Shown here: in pieces, positions 8,984-20,935 of the stretch
Layout: each line of letters opens with the position of its first letter
Position numbering within the stretch: position 1 is the stretch's first letter
DNA from: Megascapheus bottae
Lineage: Eukaryota; Chordata; Mammalia; Rodentia; Geomyidae
DNA length: 64,000 bases
NCBI GenBank assembly: GCA_024803745.1
Contig: JANJXV010000004.1
Location: forward strand, 51,625,358 to 51,689,357
Direction of reading: 5' to 3'
The notes under the pieces: generated by a model
Seen by the model: the letters and a program-made list of their open reading frames with translations, nothing else
Told to the model about the DNA's origin: nothing
Databases searched by the model: none
Made by a program: the position numbers and the translations under genes

Positions 8984-11686
8984 TACAGTTTAAATAATTG
9001 GATATCTATGTATGTATTTCTGTCAAAATAAAGGATTAAGAAGAAAATTTTGTAAAAGGATAATTTGTTCCCACAAATGTGGGAAAGTGAGGAGTCATAA
9101 TATCACATCAATTTATTACATCCATCATTGCAAAACAATACTAGAAAGATAATGGAAAATAATTTCCAGTAATTAAAATTTTGGTATATAAAACATGTAT
9201 CAAATTAGCATATATTGATCTCTGGGGTTCATTTTCCACTACTGCAATCGATAAATAAATAAGCAAATAAATACTGCATCTGTATGCAATTAGAACCGTT
9301 TCATTTTATGCCATTTGAATTCTACAATAAATATATAAATAACTTCTGTACTTTATTCTATACTACTTAGAATCCTATTAAATATTTTAGAAAATAAAAT
9401 ATTTAAGAGAATTTAGTGAACTTTTAGACAATAATATATAAACGTGTAATCAAATAAGTAAATTTCTATATTTTTAATCTTGGTATGGTTTACAAGTATA
9501 GGCATGACCTATCATGTCAAAACTATTATTGTGCTTTAAACAACAATCACAACATTGAAAATCATCCTGCAAGACAGTAGCTCACTGTGTCTTTTCTTTC
9601 TTGTGATTTTGTTGTTGAGCTCAGATGGCCTTTTGCATGAAGTCTCACATATAGTTTAAGTGAGATTATAGCTGAGGTTGATCATGTGAAGATTTATTCA
9701 GGTCAAATATCCAATATATCTTTTCCACATGATTAGCAGTTGATTCTATCTGTTAGCTGGTTCCTCAAATTGGGCTGCTAACTGGACCACCCACATGTAT
9801 CTTCTCCATATGTTTTGGCTTCATAAAATGGGCTACTGTGTGTTGAAAGAAAAGATTCCAAGTATATTTGTCCCACGAGCACCTGGTGGACTCTGTAGCA
9901 GTTCTTATAAACAAGCCTAATTTGTGTCATGCATTATTAGTAAAAATCAAACCTTAGCACTGGAGTCCAGATTCAAGGGGAAAAGAAAATCCAGGGGTAA
10001 AAGCTGGTGTTAAATAAAGGATGAACTTTAGACACTGGCTGCACATAGTTTGGACAAAAGTTATGTGCCCCACAATTTAGAATCACTAAAAAGACTCTTC
10101 TAGGTTGAAAAAAGAGAATAGAAAATTAGAACTCCTGAATGTCCTATAATAGAATCTTTTGGTGGTGTGCTCAATTTTGTTTTGCATTGCTTAGTTAGAT
10201 CTAGGTAGTATTCTTGAACAATATTAAATTCCAAATTATAAATGCCCTCTGACAAGTACAATATGTTTTAAATATGTGAAAGGCACCTAAATTACTGTAC
10301 AAATTTCTGATGCAGAGATAGCATTATAGTCTCAAATAAGCCAAATATGTTTATCTTGTGGTAAAAGGGTAAAAGTTGTAATATAACTATTTTTATGAGC
10401 TATGAAATAAAATGGATTTATACATTGACAAAGTTAACTGGCAAATATATGTTTTACAACAAAATCTGATGTGAGAAAGCTATATAAGTAGAAGATTCCC
10501 AGAAATAGATTTAAATTAGCAGGCAGACTGGGAAAAGACTGGCAAAAGACTGAGATGTCCTCTGTGATTTCAAAATAGTACAGTAGAATGGGAACTTGAA
10601 GGTAAGGGTCAATGTTATGAAGCTAAACTCTGAGCATATGTTATGATTCCAAGCTCAGACTAGCAGTTGATATAGCAAAAGAAACAAAAAGAGTGAGAGT
10701 ACTTTTAAACTGCATTTCAAAAGTGGAAAATGAAGACTTGAAAGAAGGGAAGGTAATAAACACAGAATATGAGAAAACCAGTTTGAGAAAAGAGGATTTA
10801 GTTAATTCTTAACTTCCTGATACAAAATTATATTGGGTTTGGCATAATTGCATTTATCACCCAAAATAATACCCATTGCTCCTTTGTGCAGTAGAGACAA
10901 AAGTAATTCTGCTATGAGGTCAAGGAAAGGCAAATAAGAACAGAATATTTGAAGGGATCTCTGAAGCTGTTTTTTTTTCCCAATAATATTTAAATGGAGT
11001 ATGGTTGGATAGAAACAGCAGACACATTATTGTTCTTTAGTAGCAAGTCAAAGTGTAATTATATGCCATTGAAAATGACTTCATGGGCAGGAATTCACTT
11101 TATAATAGAGAAGGAAATGAAGATTTGTTTGCAAGTAGGCTTTCATATTAGCATGGACAAGTCCTCTTCTGATTCTCTAAATTTTAACCAAAAATTAGGA
11201 ATTCAGGATGAGAGTAAGAGTCCAGATGTAGCAAATGGTACGTAGAATTCAGAAAAATAAAGAGAATGTGGAATAGTAATTTCAAAGTTTTCTTGAATTC
11301 TGGAGACAGAATGGACTAAAAAAGAAGCAGAGAATTGACAGATTTCTCAAATCATGATTGGCAAAATGAACACTTGGAATAAATGTTATGAGTTGACATT
11401 ATCCTATGAGAGATTAACATATTAATGATCAAATTAATAATATTTTACTTGTTACCTACTAATGCAGTAAAATAAGAATAAAAGTGAACAAAGGCTCAGT
11501 GCTAGTTACATTTTAGACTTTATTCTAACTGTTCAGTGTAATCCATAGGAAAACACTCCAGTTTATATACCATTTCTGTATAACTTACAGGTGACAAACA
11601 CAAGTGTTCTCTGAACTGAATAGATAAAAAAACAGTTACTTTATTTTGCAATTGAACTTATATTTAATGGCATGAATGAATAATAA
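8982..11686. other. Long unique AT-rich stretch
   Basis: No gene or recognisable repeat. An ATG-started 83-codon frame at 10994-11245 has no familiar motif and is within chance expectation for 2.7 kb of such DNA. Confidence 0.6.
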
Positions 11687-11750
11687 AAAACCTATACAAC
11701 CAAGACATGTGGAAGGGTATCAATGTATGTGAATTAGAAAACCTATACAA
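11687..11750 (+). repeat. 38-bp L1 3'UTR scrap between 13-bp direct repeats
   Basis: AAAACCTATACAA occurs at 11687-11699 and 11738-11750. The 38 bases between match the L1 3'UTR segment CATGTG(A/G)AAGGGTATCAATG seen in the other L1 ends, in plus orientation, with no 5' flank or poly(A). Confidence 0.75.
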
Positions 11751-11754
11751 TGGA

Positions 11755-11941
11755 CTAGGAGTTTGGCCTAGTAGTAAAGTGCTTGCCTAGCATGTGTGAA
11801 GACTCAAATTCAATTCTTCAGTACCACAAACAGAGAAAAAGCCAGAAGTTCTGCTGTGGCTAAAGTGGTAGGGTTCTAGCCTTGAGAAGTGCCAAGGAAA
11901 GTGCCAAAGGCCCTGAGTTCCAGCCCTAGAACTGTCAAAAA
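11755..11941 (+). mobile_element. IDL-Geo SINE
   Basis: A box TGGCCTAGTAG, decayed B box, Geo half with GTGGCTAAAGTGGTAGGG, short A tail. A further copy of CTATACAA follows the tail (11946-11953), so the repeat at 11738-11750 may be its upstream target duplication. Confidence 0.9.
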
Positions 11942-11997
11942 TAACTATACAAAACTCTTCTGTGACTCTTCCTTTTACCATTAAAAAAACATTCATA

Positions 11998-12246
11998 GCC
12001 AGGAGCGGTAGCTCATGCCTATCATCCTAGCTCTTCAGACGGCTGAGATCTGAGGATCTAGGTTCAAAGTCAGCCCTGGGTACTAAAGAACTTGAGATGC
12101 TTATCTCCAATTAACCACTAGAAAACTGGAAGTGGTGCTGTGTTTCAAGTGGTAGTGTGGTAGCCTTGAGCTGAAGGGCTCAGGGACAGCGCCCAGGAAG
12201 AGTTCAAGCCCCACGACTGAAAAATAAATAAATAAAAATAAAAAAT
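11998..12246 (+). mobile_element. B1-like/Geo SINE with AATA-rich tail
   Basis: Begins AGCCAGGAGCGGTAGCTCATG (7SL-like, corresponding to the B1/Alu start), then GGCTGAGATCTGAGG, GGTTCAAAGTCAGCC, linker CTCCAATTAACCAC, and Geo ending GTTCAAGCCCCACGAC. The tail is AAATAAATAAATAAAAATAA. Confidence 0.92.
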
Positions 12247-12663
12247 TCACGTGGAAAAAAATTCATGAAAAAATTATATATTACAATTATTTGATCTATT
12301 CCCATATAATACCTAGATTATATAAATTACATAAAATAAAAATTAGGTGCTCTACCTATAATTATTTAAAATTAATATGAACAAGAGAGTTCTATTTTAT
12401 ATCTACAACTTTGTAGGAGAATCTAGTTAGCTATATGTCTAAAACATTTCATTTTTCCTTAGATTTTTTTTCTATCACATCCATCTTACTTGCTAAGATG
12501 AGTGGTCAATGGATACCTGCAAAAAGTCGCATTATAATGGTGAGGCACTAGCTAGAATTATACTTCCCAGTCTCCAGCCAGAAAAGCCATTGATAATCAC
12601 AGAATTTTGTAGTTATTTCTTGCTAAAGAAGATAGAAATGTAAAGACATATGGACAGTCTTTT
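12247..12663. other. Unique AT-rich stretch before L1 insertion
   Basis: No gene or repeat seen. It ends in CTTTTAAAAAATT, a typical L1 endonuclease target. Confidence 0.6.
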
Positions 12664-12679
12664 AAAAAATTATGCATGC

Positions 12680-13870
12680 CAATATCTCAATGTCATTCCT
12701 TAAAGAAATAGAAGAGGCAATCCAAAATTTCACATGGAATAATAAAAGACCTCGTATAGCAAAAGCAATTTTTAGCAGAAAGAACAGTGCAGGAGGAATT
12801 TCAATACCAAACTTTAGACTATTACAGAGCTATAGTGACCAAAACAGCTTGGTACTGGCACAAGTACAGGCTTGAAGACCAATGGAATAAAACTGAGAAC
12901 CCAGATATTAACCCACAGACCTATGGCCACCTAATCTTTGATAAGAGAACCAAAAAAATAGATTGGAAGAAAGACAGCCTCTTCAACAAGTGGTGCTGGC
13001 AGAATTGGTTAAACATTTGCAGAAAACTAAAGTCAGAACCTTCTTTGTCACCCTGCACCAGGGTTAACTCCAAATGAACAAAGAGCTCAAGGTAAAAGCA
13101 GATACACTGAAAACTTTACAAGAAGGAATAGGAGATACACTAGGACTCCTTGGCATAGCTTGAAACTTTCTTAATAAGGACCAAGCAACACAACAAATCA
13201 GTGAAATTCTGAATAAGCACTACTGCATTAGACTGCAGAGCTTCTGTATGGCAAAGGACATAGCTAGTAAATTAACTAGAAAGCCTACAGACTGGGAGAA
13301 GGTCTTCACTAACCATACAATGGACAAAGGCCTCATATCTAAAATATATCAACAGCTCAAAAAATTGAATCACTCCCAAACTAATCTCTAAAGAAACAAC
13401 CATCCCATTAAAAGATGGGCCAAAGATGTTTTTAAAGAGAGTCTTCTCTGAAGAAGAAATAAGAATGGCCCATAGACACATAAAGAAATGCTCGACATCT
13501 CTGGTCATAAAAGAAATGCAAATCAAAACAACTCTAAGATTCTACCTCACTCCAGTTAGAATGACCATGATCAAGAAATCTGATAACAACAGATGCTGGA
13601 GGGGTTGTGCCCAGGAGGGATCACTACTACACTGTTGGTGGGAGTGCAAACTCGTTCAACCTCTGTGGAAAGCATTATGGCAGTTCCTCAAAAGACATAG
13701 AGCTCTCCTATGACCCAGCAATTCCACTACTTGGCATTTACCCAAGTGTCCAGAAACAAGGACATACTAAATCTACTAGCACAACAATGTTCATTGCAGG
13801 CCTATTTATCGTAGCAAAGATATGGAACCAACCCAGATGCCCCTCAGTTGATGAGTGGATCAACAAGATG
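12680..13870 (+). pseudogene. L1 ORF2 C-terminal fragment, broken
   Basis: Encodes the region after the reverse transcriptase to the end of ORF2p, including the TAWYWHKYR block, [12 protein letters not shown] and the conserved cysteine-rich end ([23 protein letters not shown]). Frame breaks: a frameshift near 12815-12830, a Trp-to-TGA stop ending the second piece at 13077, further loss of frame around 13380-13440, and another shift near 13700. The last piece reads LSYDPAIPLLGIYP and stops at 13871. Confidence 0.92.
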
Positions 13871-14293
13871 TGATATTTATACACAATGGAATTCTATGCT
13901 GCTGTCAGAAAGAATGTCATTGCCCCATTTTTAAGGAAATGGAAAGACTTAGAAAAAAACAAATTAAGTGAAGTAAGCCAGACTCAAAGGAACATAGGCT
14001 CAATGTTTTCCTTCATTTGTCATAATCAGTAGAAACCTTGGGCTCTCCTAGCAGAAATTTACAAGAGAGCAAAACCTAGATACATAAGGCCATATAGTAT
14101 GACACTAAATGAAAGGACCTCCAGGATATAGAAACAAAAGCCATATAATGAATGACTGTTGTCCTTAATGAGAGACTGTTGTCTCTCATCTCTTTTGCTG
14201 TCCCTTTGTTATCTCATATTATTACAGTATTTCACCTTGTTTTGTGATATGTTGTACATATGTGTATTTGGTTATTTGAAATCAGACAGCAAA

Positions 14294-14340
14294 GGGGGGG
14301 AAATAAGATGAGGGGCAGGGCTGGGGGGAGGGAAATGGGG
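14294..14340 (+). other. G-rich tract of L1 3'UTR (G-quadruplex-prone)
   Basis: Runs of 7, 4, 3, 6, 3 and 4 G within 47 bases, just before the L1 3' end. A G-rich polypurine tract here is a known mammalian L1 trait. The C-rich complements are in the minus-strand copies near 23510, 34570, 51000 and 56380. Confidence 0.8.
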
Positions 14341-14453
14341 ATGATGTCATAAGATAGGTTATCAATGTTTGTGAAGTTATGCACCTTCTATCTGGTGAAT
14401 ATAATGTAATGCTTCTATTGATACAATAAAATATATGAAAAAATTATGCGTGC

Positions 14454-15805
14454 ATTTCTTTGTTTTCTCACTCAGAGCAAACAAATATTTGAATCATTTC
14501 TGAGTATTTGAAGGCATGTATGCTGGAAAATACAATACACATTTTAATCAAATTGCAGCATTAATGCAATAATTACTGAAAATCTAAAACCTTTTTGACA
14601 GCCAAGAAAGTCATCCTTAGAACAAGTGTCTCTGAATGAAATTCATCTGTACTATACTAAACGTGGTGAGATTCTAATGAGAATATATCTGCTGATCCAC
14701 AACCTATTTCTACCACTGTCTAAGTAACATATGGCACAGCATTCACAATAATTTTTGCATTGTTATTATAATAGCAAAACTCACTTATCTTCAATTCTCA
14801 TTAAAAGAAAAAGGAAATTCCCATATCTACCCACAAAGGGTAAATATTGAAATAAGAATTCTTTGCACAATTTGTGCTCTTGGTGCTCTCCTAGGATGTC
14901 TATTTTTCAAGCACAGCAGGTGAAGTAGAATCAGAGCTGTCTGCATCAGTAGCAGAATTGTTTTGTTTATCCTAAAGGAGGGAAGTATCACAGAAAATAT
15001 TGAAGCTAATTTTGGGATATTTCATTCTGAAATGTTGTCACACATAGACCATGACTGTCCATAGAGGAAACACAATTGAACTGGATCATAGAAATGACAC
15101 AGGCAAAGGAGATCTTTATATTGAAAGTCCTTGCAGATTCAAGAAGAGAAGGGACCAAGAGGTTTAAAGCTTTTTGCTGATGTGTAAAATAGGAAAACAG
15201 AAGATATTGGTAAGTAATCAGTGAAATCCACTGCACGTTGGAAGGCACTTGAATCTAGCTGCCTTTTGAAGAGAGAAGTTGGGTTGCAGCTGGCTCCCAT
15301 CAGGCAAGACTCTTCTGTTTATTGTGCCGCAGGTGGTAGGACAGGACTGGGAACAAGGGTGGAAAGGTTAGAGCTATATAATTCTCTCAGCAGTGCGTTC
15401 ACTGAAATTAGATCAAGTTCCCAGCTTTCATTCCTTATCAGTAGTGCCATCTAGAGTGACATGTGAAGTATCGTTTTGATGAACATTAAACTTAGTGCAT
15501 GATGTCAATTTTTCTTAATTTAGAATCTCAGCCCAAAGAAAATAGCTGTATTATTCACAGGTTAAAATAGAAATACAGCTGAGAAAATGTGGCAAGTACT
15601 AAAGAATGAAATCTAGTGCACTTATACAAATTTTGGGACAACTTTCTGAAATTTAAGAATAATAGAATTAACTTGAGTAGAAATAAGGGAATAAGTAGAT
15701 ATAGACCAGATACAAATCTCAGTGGTTTGCAATACCCATCTTATATCTTCACAGCAAAGATACTACTTTATCAGAGTCACACACAAGACATTGCCCATAA
15801 TATAA
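14454..15805. other. Unique stretch
   Basis: No supported gene or repeat. Short chance frames near 15006-15454 have no familiar motif. Confidence 0.55.
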
Positions 15806-15820
15806 ACCTCTATGATTCTT

Positions 15821-16059
15821 TTTGTTAATTTTATTTTATTTTTGTCGGTCATGGGGCTTGAACTCTGGACCTGGTTAGCTGAAGGCTAGCACTCTACCAC
15901 TTGAGCCACTGTGCCACTTCATTTTTGGTGTTGTTGTTGTTGGTTTTTTGGGGGGGCTAATTGGAGATAAGAGTCTCATGGACTTTAGTGCTCAGTCTGG
16001 CTTTGAATTGCAATACTCAGATCTCAGTCTCCCGGTGTAAGCCACTGGGTCTGGGCAAG
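15821..16059 (-). mobile_element. B1-like/Geo SINE with target duplication
   Basis: T-rich tail side at 15821-15842, then the Geo half (complement of CATGGGGCTTGAACTC, CTACCACTTGAGCCACTG), the linker CTAATTGGAG and the B1-like half. Flanked by ACCTCTATGATTCTT (15806-15820) and ACCTCTGTGATTCTT (16060-16074), 14 of 15 identical. Confidence 0.92.
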
Positions 16060-16074
16060 ACCTCTGTGATTCTT

Positions 16075-17875
16075 AATGTATATCAAGAGAGAGGTCAAGG
16101 AATCTTGAAATAATTAAATTTCTCTGCACAGTAATACCATGATTTGCCTTTTTCCCCAAGTTTAATTACAAGTCAAGTAACATGCCTGTGTCTGCCTTAG
16201 AAGAATTGGTAAGTACAATGTCTACATGTGTTTGGAGGAAAAGAATCTGAAGTGTTAGTGACCAGGAGTGGAAACCAGGTGGGGGTCTTGGTGAGCATCA
16301 ACAAAGAACATTGTCCATGTCAGAGGAGAAATAATGGATTTGAGTTTTTTTGTTCTTTTTTGAAAATACTTTATGAATAAATTCCTAGATAACCTTCTAG
16401 GGGATTCAAAGCAAATTTTAGAATATAGTTAATGAGAGGAGGAAAATAATGAATAATTTCAGAGAAAAAATAAAGCTATTAAGAGATAATTTTCATGTAA
16501 ACAGTTCCTAAAACAAAGATACAAAGCATGTCACTGAGATAACTAGATATCCTGACATATTTACACTCTTGTTGAGGGAAATTTTCTAAATTTTTGCACA
16601 CTTGTTTCAATTTATTCATACTTTTCAGTGTTTTTACATTGAATCATACCTAGTAAAATTTTCATCTGAGACCTTTAATGTAAAGAAAAAGTTAATAGAA
16701 TAGTTTCAGGCTCACTCTGGGATCAAAAAAATCTTTAAAAAATCTATTATTGAAATCTTCATTACGACCTATAGACTCCATTCACTTGCTCAGTTAGTTA
16801 AAAGAATTAAAATATGGCCACCAATGTGGAGATGCTTTAAAGAAAATGTGCCCAAAACTATCAAGGAAGCCATTAAACCTACTGTCACTGACCTAGTCTA
16901 GCAAAGTTAGCTTTTATTAAATGGCAGCTGTGCCTGATTAAAAAATTATGCCTCCCCTCAGAAATCATAAGGTCATTAAGAACTAAGTCATAAAATCCTG
17001 TGTTTCCCAAAGGCTCACTGTCAGTGAACATATCTACTTTCTTACTGTAATTTAACTTTTACTACTATAATGTCCAAAATGTACTGTGAACATTTTTTAA
17101 AAAAAATTATCACTTTATCTTTATATACCCACCTCAAATTGTCAGGTAATGACATTTGATTAATACTTAACAGTACAAATGATTTAAATTATAAACATGT
17201 TCTAATAATTGGCCATCTTAATAATCTTTTTCTCAGGTTGTTTTAATGACTTTCAACATGTATATGTTTTCATACATCTGTACACTCATAATTTGAAAGG
17301 AATTAGATAAGAAACTAGAAGTCTATTTGAGATAACAATCTAGGAAAGTTTATAGATTTACCAAATGTGACGCATAGAAAAAAATGATATCTTTGAAATA
17401 TTACATTTACAGAAGACATTAGCCAATCTTCTTGTATATGTGTGTCTCTTTAAAAGGTTAATATTTTTTGCATTTTCACATTTCTATTGGACTTCAGTGT
17501 CAAAGGTTGTTCTCTTCCAATTCTATTTTCAGTTAATGCTGACAACTTGCTACAATTATTCAGATAATTTACAAAAAGCCAGAAATGTAATTAGTGTAAT
17601 GGATTGGAAAGTTCCTTATAGCTGTCCCCTCAATGTTAGAGCAGGCTCTACATGATAGTTACTTTTAGTGGTAGAGTTCAGATTTAGGAGGCTTGGCTTC
17701 AGTATGTATTACAGGAGAGAGTAGGTATACTGGTCTGTCATAGTTGAGCAATTCCTTCAGTCCAGCCCTTGGCCTTTTCCATGTGAACCATCTGTATCTT
17801 CATGAGACTTTATCCACCTGACAGTTCCAAATACTTAGGGATACCTTATTTCTAATTTTCTAATTTCTAATCTAT
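16075..17875. other. Unique AT-rich stretch
   Basis: No gene or named repeat visible. Confidence 0.55.
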
Positions 17876-17892
17876 TATCCATTTATATTTCT

Positions 17893-18085
17893 TTTTTTTG
17901 CCAGTCCTGGGCTTGAGCTCAGGGCCTGAGCACTGTCCTTGGACTTTCTCAAGGCTAGCACTCTACCACTTGAGCCTCAGCACCATTTCCAGCTTTTGTC
18001 TATGTATGTGGTACCAAGGAATCGAACCCGGGTCTTCGTGCATGCTAGGCAAGCACTTTAACCACTAGGCCAAACTCCCGGCCCC
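17893..18085 (-). mobile_element. IDL-Geo SINE, complete, perfect target duplication
   Basis: Minus-strand element with intact B box (complement GGAATCGAACCC) and T8 tail side. Bounded by 17-base perfect duplications TATCCATTTATATTTCT at 17876-17892 and 18086-18102. Low divergence and perfect flanks mark it as a recent insertion. Confidence 0.96.
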
Positions 18086-18147
18086 TATCCATTTATATTT
18101 CTAACACTTCTTGAATTTTAAAGTATATGTACATATAGGTATACATA

Positions 18148-18205
18148 TAGCTCATACATAAATAAATCTAGTTAACTAGCTCATACATAAATAAATCTAG
18201 TTAAC
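18148..18205. repeat. Perfect 29-bp tandem duplication
   Basis: Two identical copies of a 29-base unit beginning TAGCTCATACATAAAT and ending AGTTAAC, at 18148-18176 and 18177-18205. Not part of any element I recognise. Confidence 0.95.
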
Positions 18206-18920
18206 ATATATGATTATAAATGGACACATATAATGTACTTACAGACAATATATTTGCAGTCTGCCAACAAACTGGATATTAAAAATCTCATAAGCTGATG
18301 ATTTCATTCCAGTCACTATGCACTTGCACTTGTTCTCTAATTCAGCCTTAAGGAATACTCCTATGCTTTTATTAGCTGAATATTGGCAGAATGGGTCATC
18401 TGTGTATCTATAATCAAAAAGGTTGTTACAGATATTTTACCAAGTTATAATGTTCAGGTGTAACTCCGAAACAATTTCACATATAAATCAATGTCCATGA
18501 ATATATATAATTATTAAAAAGTAATTTTGGCAAGTAAGTGTATATGATAATAACTTATATATTTAATAAATATATTTTCTGAATGTATGAGTAAAATTAA
18601 TAGATCAGAGAAGATTGTATATGAAATAAAATTCACAGTCTATATGTTTTCTGATCATGGCTACCCATAAAAGTTACAACGGAGAAGTAACTATTAAATC
18701 AATTTCGAATTCAGATTTCTCTATCATTTCTGCTCTTCAGACCAAAGACTACTTATTGTTCACTTTAAATTATCCTCTGCGCTCTTTTGGTCTTTGAGCA
18801 ATCACATCTTCTGGTCCTATCCTCCTCTTACGTAAAGTGTTTTATATAATACCTTAATCTTTGTAATAGCTCATGGAATCTGTTTTTAGCACTGTCTCTA
18901 TTCTTTTTCTTACTTGTTTG
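18206..18920. other. Unique AT-rich stretch
   Basis: No gene or repeat seen. Confidence 0.55.
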
Positions 18921-18927
18921 CTTGTTT

Positions 18928-19104
18928 TTGCCCCTCCTGGGCTTGAACTCAGGGCCTGGTTACTGTCCTTAAGCTTTTTCAAGGCGAGCACGCTATCACT
19001 TGAGCCACAGCTCTACTTCGGGCTATTTCTGTTTATGTTGTACCAAGGAATTGAACCCAGGGCTTCCTGCATGTAAGATAAGCACTCTCCACTAGAGCAG
19101 CCTC
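18928..19104 (-). mobile_element. IDL-Geo SINE
   Basis: Complement of CTCCTGGGCTTGAACTCAGG through CACTTGAGCCACAG and GTACCAAGGAATTGAACCC. CTCTATTCTT occurs on both sides (18896-18905 and 19111-19120) as a probable target duplication. Confidence 0.9.
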
Positions 19105-19120
19105 AATGAACTCTATTCTT

Positions 19121-19680
19121 AAGTCAATAGAGTATGCATTCTTGAGGTATGTATTGCACAAGAGGGCAATGACTTGAATGATTTTTTGATAGTGCAGAGT
19201 CCTGCTTGGCTGACTAGCATGCCCCTCTCTTCTGTATTTGTGGTCATTCTAAGTTCTGTATTGCTTTCCTAGCACCAGTGTTATCTCATGCTGAGTTTGA
19301 CATTGATGATGATATTCAAAATGCTCTTTGGCAGGACATGTCTTCATTCATTTGTTCAACAAATTTGTAGTGTCTGTTATGTGTTAGTTTGTACTAAAGA
19401 AAACAGATGCTTCATGCAGTAGAGGATTACAATTGAGTGATGATATAGAAATAACATGATGAGCTTTATCTAAAATGTTTTAAAGAAATAAAAGAGCAAG
19501 GATAGAAAAAATGTGATATGTTGTTAAAATAGTTAAGGAAAGCTTTGATGAGGGAAAATTTTAAGCAGAGGTACACATGGGGAAAAGCTAGCTATAAAAA
19601 GATCAAGTGATTAAAATACAAACTTCTTAACTACAAAGTCTAGTGGAGTAGAAAAATATGATATAAAAATAGCAGGAAAA
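19121..19680. other. Unique stretch
   Basis: Nothing identifiable. Confidence 0.55.
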
Positions 19681-19893
19681 AGCCAGATGCTGGTGGGTCC
19701 TATCTGAAATACTGGCTACTTAGGGACCTATGATCTAAAGATCATACCTCAGAGCCAACTGAAGTAGAAAGTGTCTGCCTTATTTCCACTTAACCAGAAA
19801 AAGCTACCATTAGAGTTGTGGCTCAGTTGGAAGAGTGCCAGACTCTTATGAACAACACCTGAATTCAAGCCCTAGTACTTATTAAAAAAAATA
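19681..19893 (+). mobile_element. B1-like/Geo SINE, old
   Basis: AGCCAGATGCTGGTGGGTCC start, ATACTGGCTACTTAGG, Geo half GTGGCTCAGTTGGAAGAGTG and GAATTCAAGCCCTAGTA, then an A-rich tail. Confidence 0.82.
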
Positions 19894-20689
19894 GAAAGGA
19901 AACAAAGAAGAAAAAGAAGACTGTTATAAATGCTTTGAGAAGAAGAAAAGGTAACTTTTCTTAATCAATATATGCTTTAATCTAGACATTTTTCATTTGA
20001 AATTGTGACACTCCAGTTTATCCACTGTAAACTACTTCTAGGATGGTTTGGAGTTATTCCCTCGAACTTTTCTCCTTGTTTCTTTCTAATGGGCAGAAGC
20101 ATAATAAGTCTATAGATGTATGGCTTGCAGCATGAACTTTCTAGCACTTCTGTTCAAAAGAGAGAGTATTTGTATGTGTAAAGGGAATTAATTCTTCTTT
20201 GACTATTCATTTTTCATGGTTAAAATCACTGATGTTTTTCCACATTGCCTTCTAACTTATACGGTATTATATTTGGTTAGTTTGATATACTATGTTATAT
20301 AATGGGTTCAAGGATAATTTCTGTACCAGGATAATTTTAACAAATTACCATCCAAATAATTTCTAGAGTCTCCAGATTTACACATAGAGTTAGGAATAGT
20401 TAACCTTCAGATTGACTCACGGAATCTTCTATAGCCTTATTATACAAAATATTTCCAAAGGAAGTAATAGGCCAACTACAATGTTGGGGTTAAAAAGTCT
20501 GCAACCAAGTACTCTATCTTATTTCTCCTTGAACAAGCGCACACAATCAAGAAAATAATTTCATCTCTGGTAACAGAAATTATCATTTTGCATTACACTG
20601 TGCTTTATTAACCTTAGACTTCCGAAATTGTTTAAAAATGTTATTTTTCAGTACTACACAGTATTTCAGTGTATATGATTTTCATTTCC
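19894..20689. other. Unique AT-rich stretch
   Basis: Nothing identifiable. Confidence 0.55.
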
Positions 20690-20935
20690 AGTATCTTTTA
20701 TATGTGTTTATCTGAACTGGGAACAGAAAGGGAAGAAAAAAATGGTGAGATAAATGACAAAGTGTGAGCCAATGAAACAGTGATACTCGTAAGATAATAT
20801 GTTGGAAATGACCTTGACAACTTGTGGAGGGTGTTGAGAAAGTGAAGGGAATAGTCGGAGAAAATGAGGGAGAGAGTGACAATGTTCAATAAGAAATGTA
20901 CTATCTTCTGTAGGTAACAGTAACTCCTCTGGATA
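20690..20935 (+). mobile_element. Probable old L1 3'UTR end
   Basis: Shares order and motifs with 48963-49235: ACAGTGATACTCG, a GACCTTGACAACTT-like block, a GAGGGAGAGAGTGACAATGTTCAATAAG-like purine-rich end, and TAACTCCTCTGGATATC. The family call is inferred from the resemblance to L1 3' ends, so moderate only. Confidence 0.5.

Larger units (their letters stand above)
12680..14437 (+). mobile_element. 5'-truncated LINE-1 with target-site duplication
   Basis: Starts inside the late ORF2 region (GTCATTCCTTAAAG) and runs through the ORF2 C-terminus and 3'UTR to an AATAAA-type end. It is flanked by AAAAAATTATGCATGC (12664-12679) and AAAAAATTATGCGTGC (14438-14453), 15 of 16 identical. The site fits the TTTT/AAAA preference of L1 endonuclease. 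Confidence 0.95.

Noticed and set aside
10994..11245. 83-codon ATG-started frame in unique DNA
   Set aside because: No recognisable motif, no splice or repeat context; length is expected by chance.
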